64,000 bases of DNA from Clostridiaceae bacterium (GTDB taxonomy: Bacteria; Bacillota; Clostridia; Lachnospirales; Lachnospiraceae): positions 62,001-126,000 of the forward strand of contig CABIYE010000004.1 in NCBI GenBank assembly GCA_902362865.1. Reading direction: 5' to 3'. Each line of letters opens with the position of its first letter. The stretch's first letter is position 1. The translations under genes were made by a program, and so were the position numbers. Shown piece after piece: positions 1 to 7,726 of the stretch. Below the pieces are notes generated by a model that was not told the origin of the DNA, did no database searches, and worked only from the letters and a program-made list of their open reading frames with translations.

Positions 1-331
1 AACAACACATTAATAAAGGAAATTTATGAATCACACATTACATTTTAACTTTGAGGAAAACGGTATGTCGTAGCAATTACGGCATTAAGAGGAGATAGCT
101 CAGGTCGTTTGGTTATCTATTCTTGCCGCTTTCCAAAGAATAAACGACAGTACATTAAAGGTATATAGCCACGCCGAAAGGAGGTTAAGATTCGTGGATA
201 TATCATTCTCGCAAATCCGAAATCACATCGGACGCACCTTAACATCGTAGTCTCAGACCATTCTGAGAAAACACTGTAACCTGCAGGAATAACTGCACAA
301 ATCCAATTCTTTGAGATAGGAGGACATGACA
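1..331 (+). other. Region without a clear intact gene; possible coding remnants
   Basis: No intact gene is visible. A 15-codon ORF (26-73, starting MNHTLHFNFEENG) has a weak ribosome site. In another frame, 61-168 and 169-282 read as protein-like text (for example YVVAITALRGDSSGRL, then IRGYIILANPKSHRTHLN) separated by a TAG at 166-168. An AAGGAGG at 178-184 precedes a GTG at 194 that opens only 18 codons. This could be a decayed accessory gene of the integrative element, or a set of very small genes. The assignment is speculative. Confidence 0.25.
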
Positions 332-541
332 ATGATGACACAGATCATTAAGGAACAGATTTTGGCTGTCCGGGATACCGGAGAAACCAACATGTTTGAC
401 GTAAACGCCGTTCAGTATATCGCTAACCGCGAAGGATACTATGAATTGGTCGTTTACCTGATGGATAACCGTAAAGAGTACTGCAACTTCATCATGACAG
501 GCACCGCGCCGGGGCTTGAAAATGATGATAGTGAAATGTAA
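332..541 (+). CDS. DUF5049-like small accessory protein
   Basis: This 69-residue protein opens MMTQIIKEQILAVRDTGETN and continues with an MFDVNAVQYIA segment, the pattern I associate with DUF5049 proteins of prophages and integrative elements; their function is unknown. The ATG at 332 is preferred over the one at 326 because AGGAGG at 318-323 lies 8 bases upstream of 332 but only 2 from 326. It is the first of a co-directional run of small genes reaching the serine recombinases, so it is probably accessory cargo of that element. Confidence 0.6.
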   Translation: MMTQIIKEQILAVRDTGETNMFDVNAVQYIANREGYYELVVYLMDNRKEYCNFIMTGTAPGLENDDSEM

Positions 542-570
542 CCAGAAACCGTAGAGAGGGGGATATTTCT

Positions 571-1230
571 ATGACGTTAGACTTTAACGATGATAGAACC
601 TACACCAAAGACGTAGCTCTCAAAAATGTCAGATACGCACTATTTGATCCAAAAAAATTGCGAGACGATGTAGTCTCTGCTGAATTTCTGGATATGGTAG
701 CTGCATTCGTTTTAATGGATCATTTCGATCCAAACAGACCGAGATACAAGATTATCGACGCAGTAGATATGGTCTCATTGGATATCAAGCTCAATGAAAT
801 CATGGACGCTGCCAATGAGAATTGCAAAAAAGTCGGATATCGCATTATGCCTATGGAGGATGCCATATCCGAGATTACCGGAATAGCGATTCCGAGCGAT
901 GCTCCCTATCCGATGTATGTCGGAACAAATCCGGAACGCATACTCGGAGCTTCCATTCTGATGTATGAGACATATCTTGAAGATCTTGCGGCACAAATAG
1001 AGGATGACCTCTGCATCGCACCGTCAAGCATTCATGAGGTTCTCATCTTTCCACTTTCTCTCGTACAACCCTCAAAAATCATTGAAATTGTACGGGATGT
1101 GAATCGGACTGTTGTATTGCCGCAAGAGAAGCTCAGCGATAGTGTATATATTTATCGCCGAGGCACTCATGCTATCTCGCAGGCCACGCTGAAGAATCCT
1201 GATGATTCCACTTGCGAACAAAATGATTAA
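571..1230 (+). CDS. DUF5688-like accessory protein
   Basis: A 219-residue acidic soluble protein with no signal peptide or membrane segment. The middle resembles DUF5688 proteins: a YPMYVGTNPERILGAS stretch, then LAAQIEDDLCIAPSSIHEVL. DUF5688 proteins are common and uncharacterised in integrative elements of gut Clostridia. An AGAGAGGGGG ribosome site precedes the ATG. It lies 29 bases after the DUF5049-like gene, in the same direction, and is probably in the same operon. The family call is from memory of the motif, not from a search. Confidence 0.5.
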   Translation: MTLDFNDDRTYTKDVALKNVRYALFDPKKLRDDVVSAEFLDMVAAFVLMDHFDPNRPRYKIIDAVDMVSLDIKLNEIMDAANENCKKVGYRIMPMEDAISEITGIAIPSDAPYPMYVGTNPERILGASILMYETYLEDLAAQIEDDLCIAPSSIHEVLIFPLSLVQPSKIIEIVRDVNRTVVLPQEKLSDSVYIYRRGTHAISQATLKNPDDSTCEQND

Positions 1231-1262
1231 GAGTGATGAATGTATAAAAGGAGGAATTGAGT

Positions 1263-1511
1263 ATGTGGCAAGAAGGATCTATTGGCATTCCGGTAGACAA
1301 AGCAACCGGAAAAAGTTACATAACGATTCATTACGCCTTAAAGGTATATGATGAACCGAGCGAATTCGGCATCAACCATGGCAAGATTTCAAAACTGGAA
1401 TTAAGGCAAGATGGCGAGATTGTTGCTAATTACGATCGTGGCTGGGATATTTGTCCGACCACTAAGGAAGCTGAACTTGCTCTTTATATCTTGTTAAACC
1501 GACACAATTAA
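1263..1511 (+). CDS. Hypothetical small protein of the integrative element
   Basis: An 82-residue soluble protein that I do not assign to a family. It is rich in beta-strand-like segments (ITIHYALKVYDEPSEFG, KLELRQDGEIVANYDRGWD). The start is set at the ATG at 1263 because AAGGAGG at 1248-1254 lies 8 bases upstream; an in-frame TTG at 1257 is too close. It sits between a DUF5688-like gene and a virulence-related-family gene, each with its own strong ribosome site, suggesting one polycistronic message. Confidence 0.5.
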   Translation: MWQEGSIGIPVDKATGKSYITIHYALKVYDEPSEFGINHGKISKLELRQDGEIVANYDRGWDICPTTKEAELALYILLNRHN

Positions 1512-1525
1512 AGGAGGTCTCTATT

Positions 1526-2590
1526 ATGACGACTATAAAATATGCCGCATCTGGCGAACAGAGAAAGAAACTCGTAAACGCCTTATCTGAGATTCTCGAA
1601 TGCGAGTCTAAATATCTCAAAGCTCCAAGCTATGGATATGAAGTTGGTTCATGCGTTGTTAATCGTACTGGGGATATTGAATTTCCGGACGATATGACCG
1701 AAGAGGAAATCGAAGCTATCGTCAAGAAACTTACCTGGCATGGTTTTGAAAGAATTTTAGACGAGCCTACGGAAGAAATCGACGGTGCACCTGTATTGGA
1801 AGAGTCTGCTCTCGGAGCAGAAGATCCGACTGAGGAAAATGTATCCGATGCCGTGGAAGCAAACGTCGAAGAATCTGAAGATGTTTTAGACGAAACCGTT
1901 GTTGAGGAAGACAAAATCGCCGCTGCTGAGGATTCGGCCGCTTCTAAAGAAACATCGGCAGAGTCCATCGAGGAATCGGAAGCTCCAGTTTTGCCAGAAG
2001 GCAACTTTGAATCAGCGGAAGCTACGAAAGAAGCTACAGGCGAACCATCTGAGAAAACTTCTATTCCAGAAGCGACCGAACCAAAGAAGATCGTAATTGA
2101 GCTGCCAGGCTCTTACCTTGATGAGGCTGAACTTGGCAGAGTCAGAGCGATTGTTGCCAGTAAAGCAACGGTTCTCAAGAAAGCGCTCGAAACAGACAAT
2201 CTGTCCATTGAGCGCAAAGAGGACAAGGTTTGCTTTCCGTGGTTCACTGATCATGGCATTGATGGAGAGGCGAAAGCATATATGCAGCTTGTATCTGGTA
2301 TTGCGAAGAGAGCCAAAATGCTCACTCGCGTTACGGCTACGGAAAGTCCGTCAGATAACGACAAATTTACAATGCGGCTCTTTCTCGTATCTCTGAACTT
2401 CAAAGGGCCAGAATATGCCTTTGCTCGTAAATTCCTGCTTCGCAACCTGTCTGGAAACAGCGGTTGGCGAACCGAGGAAGCGAAAGCAAGACATGATGCC
2501 CGTAAGATCAGAACAGAAATTGAAGCACCGGAAGTAACTATTGGACAATCATCTGAAGGAGGTGAAGCTGATGCAGGAATTTCCGAATAA
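1526..2590 (+). CDS. 'Virulence-related protein' family accessory protein
   Basis: A 354-residue protein in three parts. Residues 1-80 (IKYAASGEQRKKLVNALSEI onward) and the C-terminal ~150 residues (containing RKFLLRNLSGNSGWRTEEAK) match the layout of proteins annotated as 'virulence-related protein' in integrative elements of Firmicutes. They are joined by a very acidic low-complexity linker (about residues 85-190) rich in Glu, Ala and Ser. No enzymatic motif is seen, and the family name does not imply a proven role in virulence. The strong AAGGAGG before ATG 1526 supports the start. The 3' end overlaps the DUF4314 gene by 20 bases, implying translational coupling. Confidence 0.6.
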   Translation: MTTIKYAASGEQRKKLVNALSEILECESKYLKAPSYGYEVGSCVVNRTGDIEFPDDMTEEEIEAIVKKLTWHGFERILDEPTEEIDGAPVLEESALGAEDPTEENVSDAVEANVEESEDVLDETVVEEDKIAAAEDSAASKETSAESIEESEAPVLPEGNFESAEATKEATGEPSEKTSIPEATEPKKIVIELPGSYLDEAELGRVRAIVASKATVLKKALETDNLSIERKEDKVCFPWFTDHGIDGEAKAYMQLVSGIAKRAKMLTRVTATESPSDNDKFTMRLFLVSLNFKGPEYAFARKFLLRNLSGNSGWRTEEAKARHDARKIRTEIEAPEVTIGQSSEGGEADAGISE

Positions 2591-2795
2591 ACAGACGATT
2601 GAAAGACTACGAAAAACATATCCAGCCGGGACACGCGTAGAACTTGTTTCTATGAACGATCCATACACTAAGCTAATGCCAGGAGAGCAAGGAACCGTGC
2701 AGTTCATTGACGATATTGGTACGATCTTTGTTAACTGGGACTGCGGCTCCGGCCTTGGTGTCGCTTATGGCGAGGATATTATCCGCAAAATTTAG
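2571..2795 (+). CDS. DUF4314 domain protein
   Basis: A 74-residue protein with the DUF4314 pattern: TYPAGTRVELVSMNDPY, then PGEQGTVQFIDDIGTIFVNW and a GLGVAYGEDIIRKI end. The segment resembles a small KOW/SH3-like beta barrel. AAGGAGGTG lies about 7 bases before ATG 2571, inside the end of the preceding gene, so this start is chosen over the in-frame upstream codon at 2541. DUF4314 proteins are frequent, uncharacterised passengers of conjugative elements. Confidence 0.7.
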   Translation: MQEFPNKQTIERLRKTYPAGTRVELVSMNDPYTKLMPGEQGTVQFIDDIGTIFVNWDCGSGLGVAYGEDIIRKI

Positions 2796-2813
2796 GGCTA
2801 TACCCACTCACAC

Positions 2814-2834
2814 GCCAGCCCCAAGTGGGCTGGC
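2814..2834. other. GC-rich hairpin between accessory genes
   Basis: GCCAGCCC (2814-2821) and GGGCTGGC (2827-2834) form a perfect 8-bp stem with a 5-base loop. No T-run follows, so this is an mRNA processing or stability hairpin, or a weak attenuator, rather than a canonical terminator. Confidence 0.45.
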
Positions 2835-2885
2835 AATTCTATAGTTAAGTCTATCGCACATTAACAGAGAGGAGGCATCAATAAC

Positions 2886-3173
2886 ATGCTTTTAAAAGAC
2901 AAGCAGGCAATCGAAGCCCTTAGAAAAGAAAACTATTCGTATGCCTGTATTGCAAAAACACTTGGACTTTCGCCCAATACCGTAAAGTCTATCTGTCGCA
3001 GGAACGGCTATGTACCTAAGCAGGAGTTCAAGACAAAGGCCGAGAAAAGTGTCTTACAGATATGTAAAAACTGTGGTCGCATTTTGGATTGTTCTAATAG
3101 CCATAAGAAATACTTTTGTTGCGATGCTTGTCGCATAGAATGGTGGAAAAATGTCAGAAGAAAAGGAAAATAA
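2886..3173 (+). CDS. Helix-turn-helix protein with C-terminal zinc-ribbon-like cysteines
   Basis: A 95-residue protein. Residues ~7-40 form a helix-turn-helix resembling sigma-70 region 4 or resolvase HTHs (ENYSYACIAKTLGLSPNTVK). The C-terminal half has a CxxC pair (CKNC) and a later CCDAC, a likely zinc-binding ribbon. AGGAGG lies about 10 bases before the ATG. It directly precedes two serine recombinases and may act as a regulator or directionality factor for them; this is inferred only from position and the DNA-binding fold. Confidence 0.6.
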   Translation: MLLKDKQAIEALRKENYSYACIAKTLGLSPNTVKSICRRNGYVPKQEFKTKAEKSVLQICKNCGRILDCSNSHKKYFCCDACRIEWWKNVRRKGK

Positions 3174-3238
3174 TAATCCATTTTCAACTGGACTTTTCTC
3201 CTTAAAAGAGTGATGAATGTCTGTAGGAGGTGGAATTT

Positions 3239-4552
3239 ATGCAAATTAAAGAGATTAACGCAACAAAGCTACCGGATATCGGAATAAAACGTGTCGCCGC
3301 ATACGCCCGTGTATCTTCTGAAAAAGGAGAAGCACTACATTCTTTATCCGCACAAATCAGCTATTATAACGAGTATATTTCCAATCATATCGGCTGGGAG
3401 TTTGCTGGTGTGTATGCTGACGAGGGCATTTCCGGGACAAAGGACTCACGTCCCGAGTTCCAGCGCCTATTAGCGGATTGCCGCAAAAAAAGGATAGATC
3501 TCGTCATTACGAAATCTATCACCCGCTTTGCCAGAAACACAGTAACGCTCCTTGATACAATTCGGGAACTAAAGTTGCTAAATATTGATGTGTTATTTGA
3601 AAAAGAAAACCTTCACAGCCTCGGCGCGAATGGGGAACTCATGCTAACGCTCCTAGCAATGTATGCAGAGGAGGAAGCACGTTCGGCCAGCGAAAACCAA
3701 AAATGGCGCATCCAAAAGATGTTTGAGGAAGGACGACCAAATACTGGTCGCATGTTAGGCTATTGCCTGAAAGACGGGCAGTTGACCATTATTCCTAAAG
3801 AAGCGGAAATTGTCCGTATGATTTTTGATGATTACCTCTCCGGAATGGGGAGGCTTGCTATCGCTAAAAAGCTGAATGCTATACATGTTCCTACGGTGCG
3901 AGGCTGTGATGATTGGCGCGAAGGCAGTATCTATCGAATTCTCCATAATGAGAAATATACCGGAGATATGATTCTGCAAAAAACCTACGTTGAGGATTTT
4001 CGAACGAAGAAAGGAGTCATTAACCGAGGTGAGAAAAGAAAATACTTTGTAGAAAACAGCCACGAGGCGATTATCTCAAAGGAAATTTTCGAACGGGCGC
4101 AAGCCGAAGCAGAACGCAGAAAAGCCAAGATAAAGTTACCCGAAAAACGCATGAAAACTATCTTTACAGGTATGCTTATCTGCGCTTGCTGTGGTAAGCA
4201 TTTCAATAGAAGAGTCGCGAATGCCAGCACTAAATATGCGAAGCCCGCTTGGATATGTGCAACATTCATGAGGAAAGGAAAGAAATATTGCAATAACCGG
4301 CAAATACCAGAAAAAATATTGATAGCAAAGACAAAGGAGGTTCTTGGCTTGCCGTCGCTCGAGGATATTGATCTAAAAGATTATATATCCGAGATTGTCT
4401 GCGGTAAAGATTACGACCTCACTTATGTCATGAATTCTGGCGAAGAAGTTAAAACAATATGGCATCCCTATTCCCGAAAAGACAGTTGGAATGAGGAAAT
4501 GCGACAACAAGCGCGAAATAGAACCTTAGAAAGGAGTACTTTGTATGAATAA
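3239..4552 (+). CDS. Large serine recombinase (first of a pair)
   Basis: A 437-residue site-specific recombinase. The N-terminal resolvase domain carries the catalytic serine in YARVSSE (S26) and the following ISGTKDSRPEFQRLLADC and SITRFARN motifs. A recombinase domain follows, then a zinc beta-ribbon (CACCGKHFNRR, later CATF...YCNN). The ATG at 3239 is chosen because AGGAGGTG at 3223-3230 is at ideal spacing. The gene overlaps the second recombinase by 8 bases. Paired large serine recombinases occur in several integrative elements, where they cut and rejoin attachment sites. It lacks the long coiled-coil tail of its partner. Confidence 0.9.
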   Translation: MQIKEINATKLPDIGIKRVAAYARVSSEKGEALHSLSAQISYYNEYISNHIGWEFAGVYADEGISGTKDSRPEFQRLLADCRKKRIDLVITKSITRFARNTVTLLDTIRELKLLNIDVLFEKENLHSLGANGELMLTLLAMYAEEEARSASENQKWRIQKMFEEGRPNTGRMLGYCLKDGQLTIIPKEAEIVRMIFDDYLSGMGRLAIAKKLNAIHVPTVRGCDDWREGSIYRILHNEKYTGDMILQKTYVEDFRTKKGVINRGEKRKYFVENSHEAIISKEIFERAQAEAERRKAKIKLPEKRMKTIFTGMLICACCGKHFNRRVANASTKYAKPAWICATFMRKGKKYCNNRQIPEKILIAKTKEVLGLPSLEDIDLKDYISEIVCGKDYDLTYVMNSGEEVKTIWHPYSRKDSWNEEMRQQARNRTLERSTLYE

Positions 4553-6131
4553 CGCAAAACGAGTGACTGTTTGGGAACCGATAGATATCCAAGCTATGTG
4601 CGAAGAAGAATCGGAAATTCCCAAACTAAAAGTTGCCGCATATGCCCGTGTTTCTACGGAGCAGGACGAGCAACAGTCCAGTTATGAGGCACAGGTGGAT
4701 TATTATGGCAAATATATCCGTAGTAATCCGGCCTGGGAATTTGTCGGTATCTACGCCGACGAAGGTATAACCGGGACAAATACCAAAAAACGCGATGGCT
4801 TCAACCGTATGATCGCCGACGCAAAAGCTGGCAAAATTGACCTGATTCTTACGAAGTCGATCAGCCGTTTTGCCCGCAATACTGTCGATACGCTTCAGAC
4901 AGTTCGTGAGCTTTCCGCCCTCAAAATCGAAGTAATCTTTGAAAAAGAGGGAATCCGAACCTTGGATAAGCAATGCGAAGTTATGCTGACAATCATGTCC
5001 AGCCTTGCGCAGGAGGAAAGCCGGTCTATCTCGGAAAATGTTCGCTGGGGAATGCAGAAAAGTATGCAGGATGGTAACATCTCTTTGCCATATAAACGTT
5101 TCCTCGGTTATAGAAAAGGCGAAGACGGCAGGCCGGAAATCGTACCAGAAGAGGCTGAAATTATCAGAGATATCTACAAAATGTTTCTTGATGGAAAAAC
5201 GATCCGCACCATTGCGGACACTTTAACCGAACATGGCATTAAGACGCCCGGCGGAAAAGATAGGTGGTCAGTCAGTACTATTAAAAGTATTCTCTCAAAC
5301 GAGAAATACAAAGGCGATGCCTTGCGTCAAAAGACCTACACTGTAGATTATCTGTCGAAAACAGTCCGAAAAAACAATGGCGAAGTAAAACAGTACTATG
5401 TGTCGAACTCGCATGATGCCATCATCGACGAAGATACTTTTAATCTGGTACAAGCAGAGCTTGAGCGAAGAAGCAATTTTAGGTCTGCCCTAAGAGATAA
5501 CAGCATGTTCAGTACGAAGATCATTTGTGGTGAATGCGGATATTTTTACGGCAGAAAAGTGCTTCACAGCAACAGCAAAAAGCATCGAAAGGTCGTGTGG
5601 TATTGTAACCATCGGTATGATGGTGACGAAAAATGTGCATCTCCCAGCATTTCTGAATCAGATATTAAGAAATATTATCTGGAAGCCCTGGAAAAATTAC
5701 TGTCCAACAAGGATTCATACATTACAGAATGTCAGGAGCGTCTCGAAAATGAAGATGTATTAGTACAGCTTAAAGAAACGCGCCAGCAGGCTGAAATTTC
5801 ACTTGAGGACCTTATGGCAGAGATTCAGGGGGTAGTCCACGAAAACGCCCGAAAGTCTCAGGATCAGCAGAAATACCGAGCTAAATTCAATAAGTTCGTC
5901 CAGCAAATTGATGAACAGAAAAAGCGCATGGCCGTTCTGAAAGCCGAAGAACTTAAACTGGTGGGTATGCGCGAGAAACTTCATCGTTTTATTGAGACGC
6001 TGAAAAACTGCAAAGATGCTACAGTATTTAAAGAGCAAGAATGGAACAACTTAGTAGAGCGTGCAGTCGTGAAGACAGAATCGCTTGACTTTGAATTTAA
6101 GAATGGCGAGAGGATAAAAATCACAATCTAA
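4545..6131 (+). CDS. Large serine recombinase (second of a pair)
   Basis: A 528-residue serine recombinase. The catalytic serine is in YARVSTEQDEQ (S37), followed by a resolvase core with GITGTNTKKRDGFNRMI and SISRFARN. Next come a recombinase domain, a zinc ribbon (CGECGYFY... WYCNH...C) and a coiled coil around residues 385-480, the usual regulatory element of large serine integrases. A good AAAGGAG precedes ATG 4545. The stop is 29 bases before a strong terminator. With its overlapping partner it probably drives integration and excision; the truncated tRNA-Glu 430 bp downstream could mark the junction. Confidence 0.92.
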   Translation: MNNAKRVTVWEPIDIQAMCEEESEIPKLKVAAYARVSTEQDEQQSSYEAQVDYYGKYIRSNPAWEFVGIYADEGITGTNTKKRDGFNRMIADAKAGKIDLILTKSISRFARNTVDTLQTVRELSALKIEVIFEKEGIRTLDKQCEVMLTIMSSLAQEESRSISENVRWGMQKSMQDGNISLPYKRFLGYRKGEDGRPEIVPEEAEIIRDIYKMFLDGKTIRTIADTLTEHGIKTPGGKDRWSVSTIKSILSNEKYKGDALRQKTYTVDYLSKTVRKNNGEVKQYYVSNSHDAIIDEDTFNLVQAELERRSNFRSALRDNSMFSTKIICGECGYFYGRKVLHSNSKKHRKVVWYCNHRYDGDEKCASPSISESDIKKYYLEALEKLLSNKDSYITECQERLENEDVLVQLKETRQQAEISLEDLMAEIQGVVHENARKSQDQQKYRAKFNKFVQQIDEQKKRMAVLKAEELKLVGMREKLHRFIETLKNCKDATVFKEQEWNNLVERAVVKTESLDFEFKNGERIKITI

Positions 6132-6160
6132 TCTCAGGCAAACTATATACCACAAAATAT

Positions 6161-6189
6161 GAGCGGCCAGCAATTGACCGCTCTTTTTT
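6161..6189 (+). terminator. Rho-independent terminator after serine recombinases
   Basis: GAGCGGCCA pairs with TGACCGCTC (one internal mismatch) across a 5-base loop and is followed by six T residues. It closes the recombinase operon. Confidence 0.85.
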
Positions 6190-6236
6190 CTTGCTTCTTT
6201 TCTACTCATATAGCCTCACAGAACTCTAGTTCTCAT

Positions 6237-6490
6237 AAAATTGGTGCAACTGTGAAAAGGCGTGTGCTTATGATTATTCTCCTCAACTCCAAGATAATCC
6301 GTGCGGCTTGCGCTTATTTCTTTTCAGAATGTAAGAATCCGTGCAACTTATGCTTGTAATGCACCAATTCTGAGCAAGACAGAGATCATTAAAATTGGTG
6401 CAGACTGATACTGAGTCTATAGCAGTGATTAGAAAAACACTCATTTTCTAACCCTGTGTTTATATTGTTCCTAGAAAAATTGGTGCAGAC
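6237..6490. repeat. Cluster of AAAATTGGTGCA repeats near the element end
   Basis: The motif AAAATTGGTGCA occurs at 6237-6248, 6391-6402 and 6476-6487 on the plus strand; the last two extend to AAAATTGGTGCAGAC. One inverted copy (TGCACCAATT) is at 6360-6369. Between them, three imperfect repeats of CGTGC...GCTTAT type occur (around 6258, 6299 and 6340). The cluster lies between the recombinase gene and the tRNA junction and may bind recombinase or an accessory factor. No intact gene is seen in 6132-6558. Confidence 0.6.
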
Positions 6491-6495
6491 ATAAA

Positions 6496-6526
6496 GAAAA
6501 ACCCCCGAAAAATCGGGAGTTTTTCT
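6496..6526 (+). terminator. Terminator hairpin upstream of the tRNA cluster
   Basis: AAAAACCCCCGA (6497-6508) pairs with TCGGGAGTTTTT (6513-6524) with one mismatch. The A/T flanks make it active in both directions. It separates element transcription from the tRNA genes. Confidence 0.75.
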
Positions 6527-6558
6527 CACGCCATTTTGTATCAAAAGTGACGTCTAAA

Positions 6559-6626
6559 CCTGGTCTAAAGGTTAGGACACAACCCTTTCAAGGTTGTAAT
6601 GCTCGGTTCAAGTCCGGCGGGGATCA
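6559..6626 (+). tRNA. tRNA-Glu (anticodon TTC) lacking its 5' acceptor strand
   Basis: The D arm, anticodon arm (stem CAACC/GGTTG, loop CTTTCAA, anticodon TTC) and T arm (loop TTCAAGT) are present, and the 3' acceptor strand GGGGATC plus discriminator A ends at 6626. The bases where the 5' acceptor strand should be (CTAAACC) pair only at the two innermost positions, so the first five bases are not tRNA-like. The outer T-stem pair is C-C. This is either a junction left by element insertion or a degenerate tRNA, and is unlikely to be functional as it stands. Confidence 0.65.
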
Positions 6627-6628
6627 CT

Positions 6629-6703
6629 GTGGCTATAGTACAACGGTTAGTGCGGCAGATTGTGGCTCTGCATATCCGGGTTCGATTCCCGGTAGTCACC
6701 CCA
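6629..6703 (+). tRNA. tRNA-His (anticodon GTG)
   Basis: Acceptor GTGGCTA/TAGTCAC (one G-T pair), anticodon stem GCAGA/TCTGC with loop TTGTGGC (anticodon GTG), T stem CCGGG/CCCGG with loop TTCGATT, discriminator C and an encoded CCA. The base at the -1 position (6628) is T rather than the G usually encoded in bacterial tRNA-His genes. Confidence 0.92.
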
Positions 6704-6704
6704 T

Positions 6705-6788
6705 GGGTAGGTAAGCCTAGCGGCGAAGGCGGCGGACTGTAAATCCGTTACATCAGAAACATCGAAGGTTCGAGTCCTTCCCTGCCCA
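6705..6788 (+). tRNA. tRNA-Tyr (anticodon GTA)
   Basis: Acceptor GGGTAGG/CCTGCCC (one G-T pair), anticodon loop CTGTAAA (GTA) on stem CGGA/TCCG, a long class II variable arm (around 6748-6763), T arm GAAGG-TTCGAGT-CCTTC and discriminator A. CCA is not encoded. It lies directly after tRNA-His and is probably co-transcribed. Confidence 0.93.
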
Positions 6789-6923
6789 CTTTGTCAGCGT
6801 GTCTGAGTTGGTTTATCCTGATTATTCCAAATTGCTTTCTTAAAGATGAGCAGAACTGGCTAATACTACAGATGAGTGTGATTTTATGAGTGAAAGGTTT
6901 AAATGGTACGAGGAGTGATGTAA

Positions 6924-7460
6924 ATGGATTTAAATAAAACAAGCAGATTTATCAGTTTGATTCTCCGGCACAGGCCAAATACTATTGGGATCTCGTTAGA
7001 TGAACATGGATGGGCAAGTGTTGAAGAACTTTTGGCTGGTATCTCAAAGACACAGTACATTGATATGGAAATGCTTGAGAAAATTGTGGAAACAGATAGC
7101 AAGCAGAGATATTCTTTTAATGAAGATAAGACATTGATCAGAGCAAATCAAGGTCATTCCATTGACGTGGATGTAGAACTTCCGAAGAAGCAGCCTCCGG
7201 TAATTTTATATCACGGAACGGGAGAAAAATACGTAATCTCGATTGATGAACAAGGCCTGATTTCCAAGAGCCGCCTCTATGTCCATTTATCTGGTGATGA
7301 AGCAACTGCGGCTGTTGTCGGTTCACGGCATGGGAGACCCGTGGTGTATGAAGTACTTGCGAGTCAGATGTACTATGACGGTTATGAATTCTTTCAATCT
7401 GTAAATGGAGTATGGCTCACGAAGGCAGTACCGGTACAGTATTTGAAAAAACTTAAATAA
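6924..7460 (+). CDS. kptA: RNA 2'-phosphotransferase KptA/Tpt1
   Basis: A 178-residue full-length member of the Tpt1/KptA family, which transfers a 2'-phosphate from RNA to NAD, giving ADP-ribose 1'',2''-cyclic phosphate. An N-terminal winged-helix-like half contains the conserved LRHRP motif (ISLILRHRPNTIGI, about residues 11-24). The ADP-ribosyltransferase-like half carries YHGT, a YVHLSGD segment and GSRHGRPVVYEV. GAGGAG lies 8 bases before the ATG. Bacteria have no known splicing route that makes 2'-phosphates, so the substrate is uncertain. Here it stands just downstream of tRNA genes and upstream of an RNA ligase, suggesting RNA repair. Confidence 0.92.
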   Translation: MDLNKTSRFISLILRHRPNTIGISLDEHGWASVEELLAGISKTQYIDMEMLEKIVETDSKQRYSFNEDKTLIRANQGHSIDVDVELPKKQPPVILYHGTGEKYVISIDEQGLISKSRLYVHLSGDEATAAVVGSRHGRPVVYEVLASQMYYDGYEFFQSVNGVWLTKAVPVQYLKKLK

Positions 7461-7726
7461 AGCAGTGGGAGAATTAAATCCTATGACATGTACGATGCTA
7501 AATGGCAAAGGTTACAATTCTTTCTAACATTACAAGCATTCATCGAATTACTATAGACCGGGCAACAGAAAAAAAGGACAAATGGCGGAGTGAAGAAAAG
7601 TCAGTCAACGATGTGTTGAATGACAAAAACGGAGTGCTCATTTAAAATAGAATTATTCTGTAACACAAAATGCTTGCGAGTCAGATTGAGGAGGAGAAAA
7701 AGAAAGATAAGGAAGGTGTGAAATAA
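7461..7726. other. Intergenic region with a possible gene remnant
   Basis: No intact gene. A short frame around 7480-7552 reads YDMYDAKWQRLQFFLTLQAF and then stops, with no start or ribosome site, and may be the relic of a 3' gene end. An AGGAAGG near 7710-7716 serves the RNA ligase. Confidence 0.3.

Noticed and set aside
1630..2004. 124-codon serine-rich frame on the minus strand
   Set aside because: It mirrors the acidic Glu/Ala repeats of the virulence-related-family gene; low complexity with no start signal.
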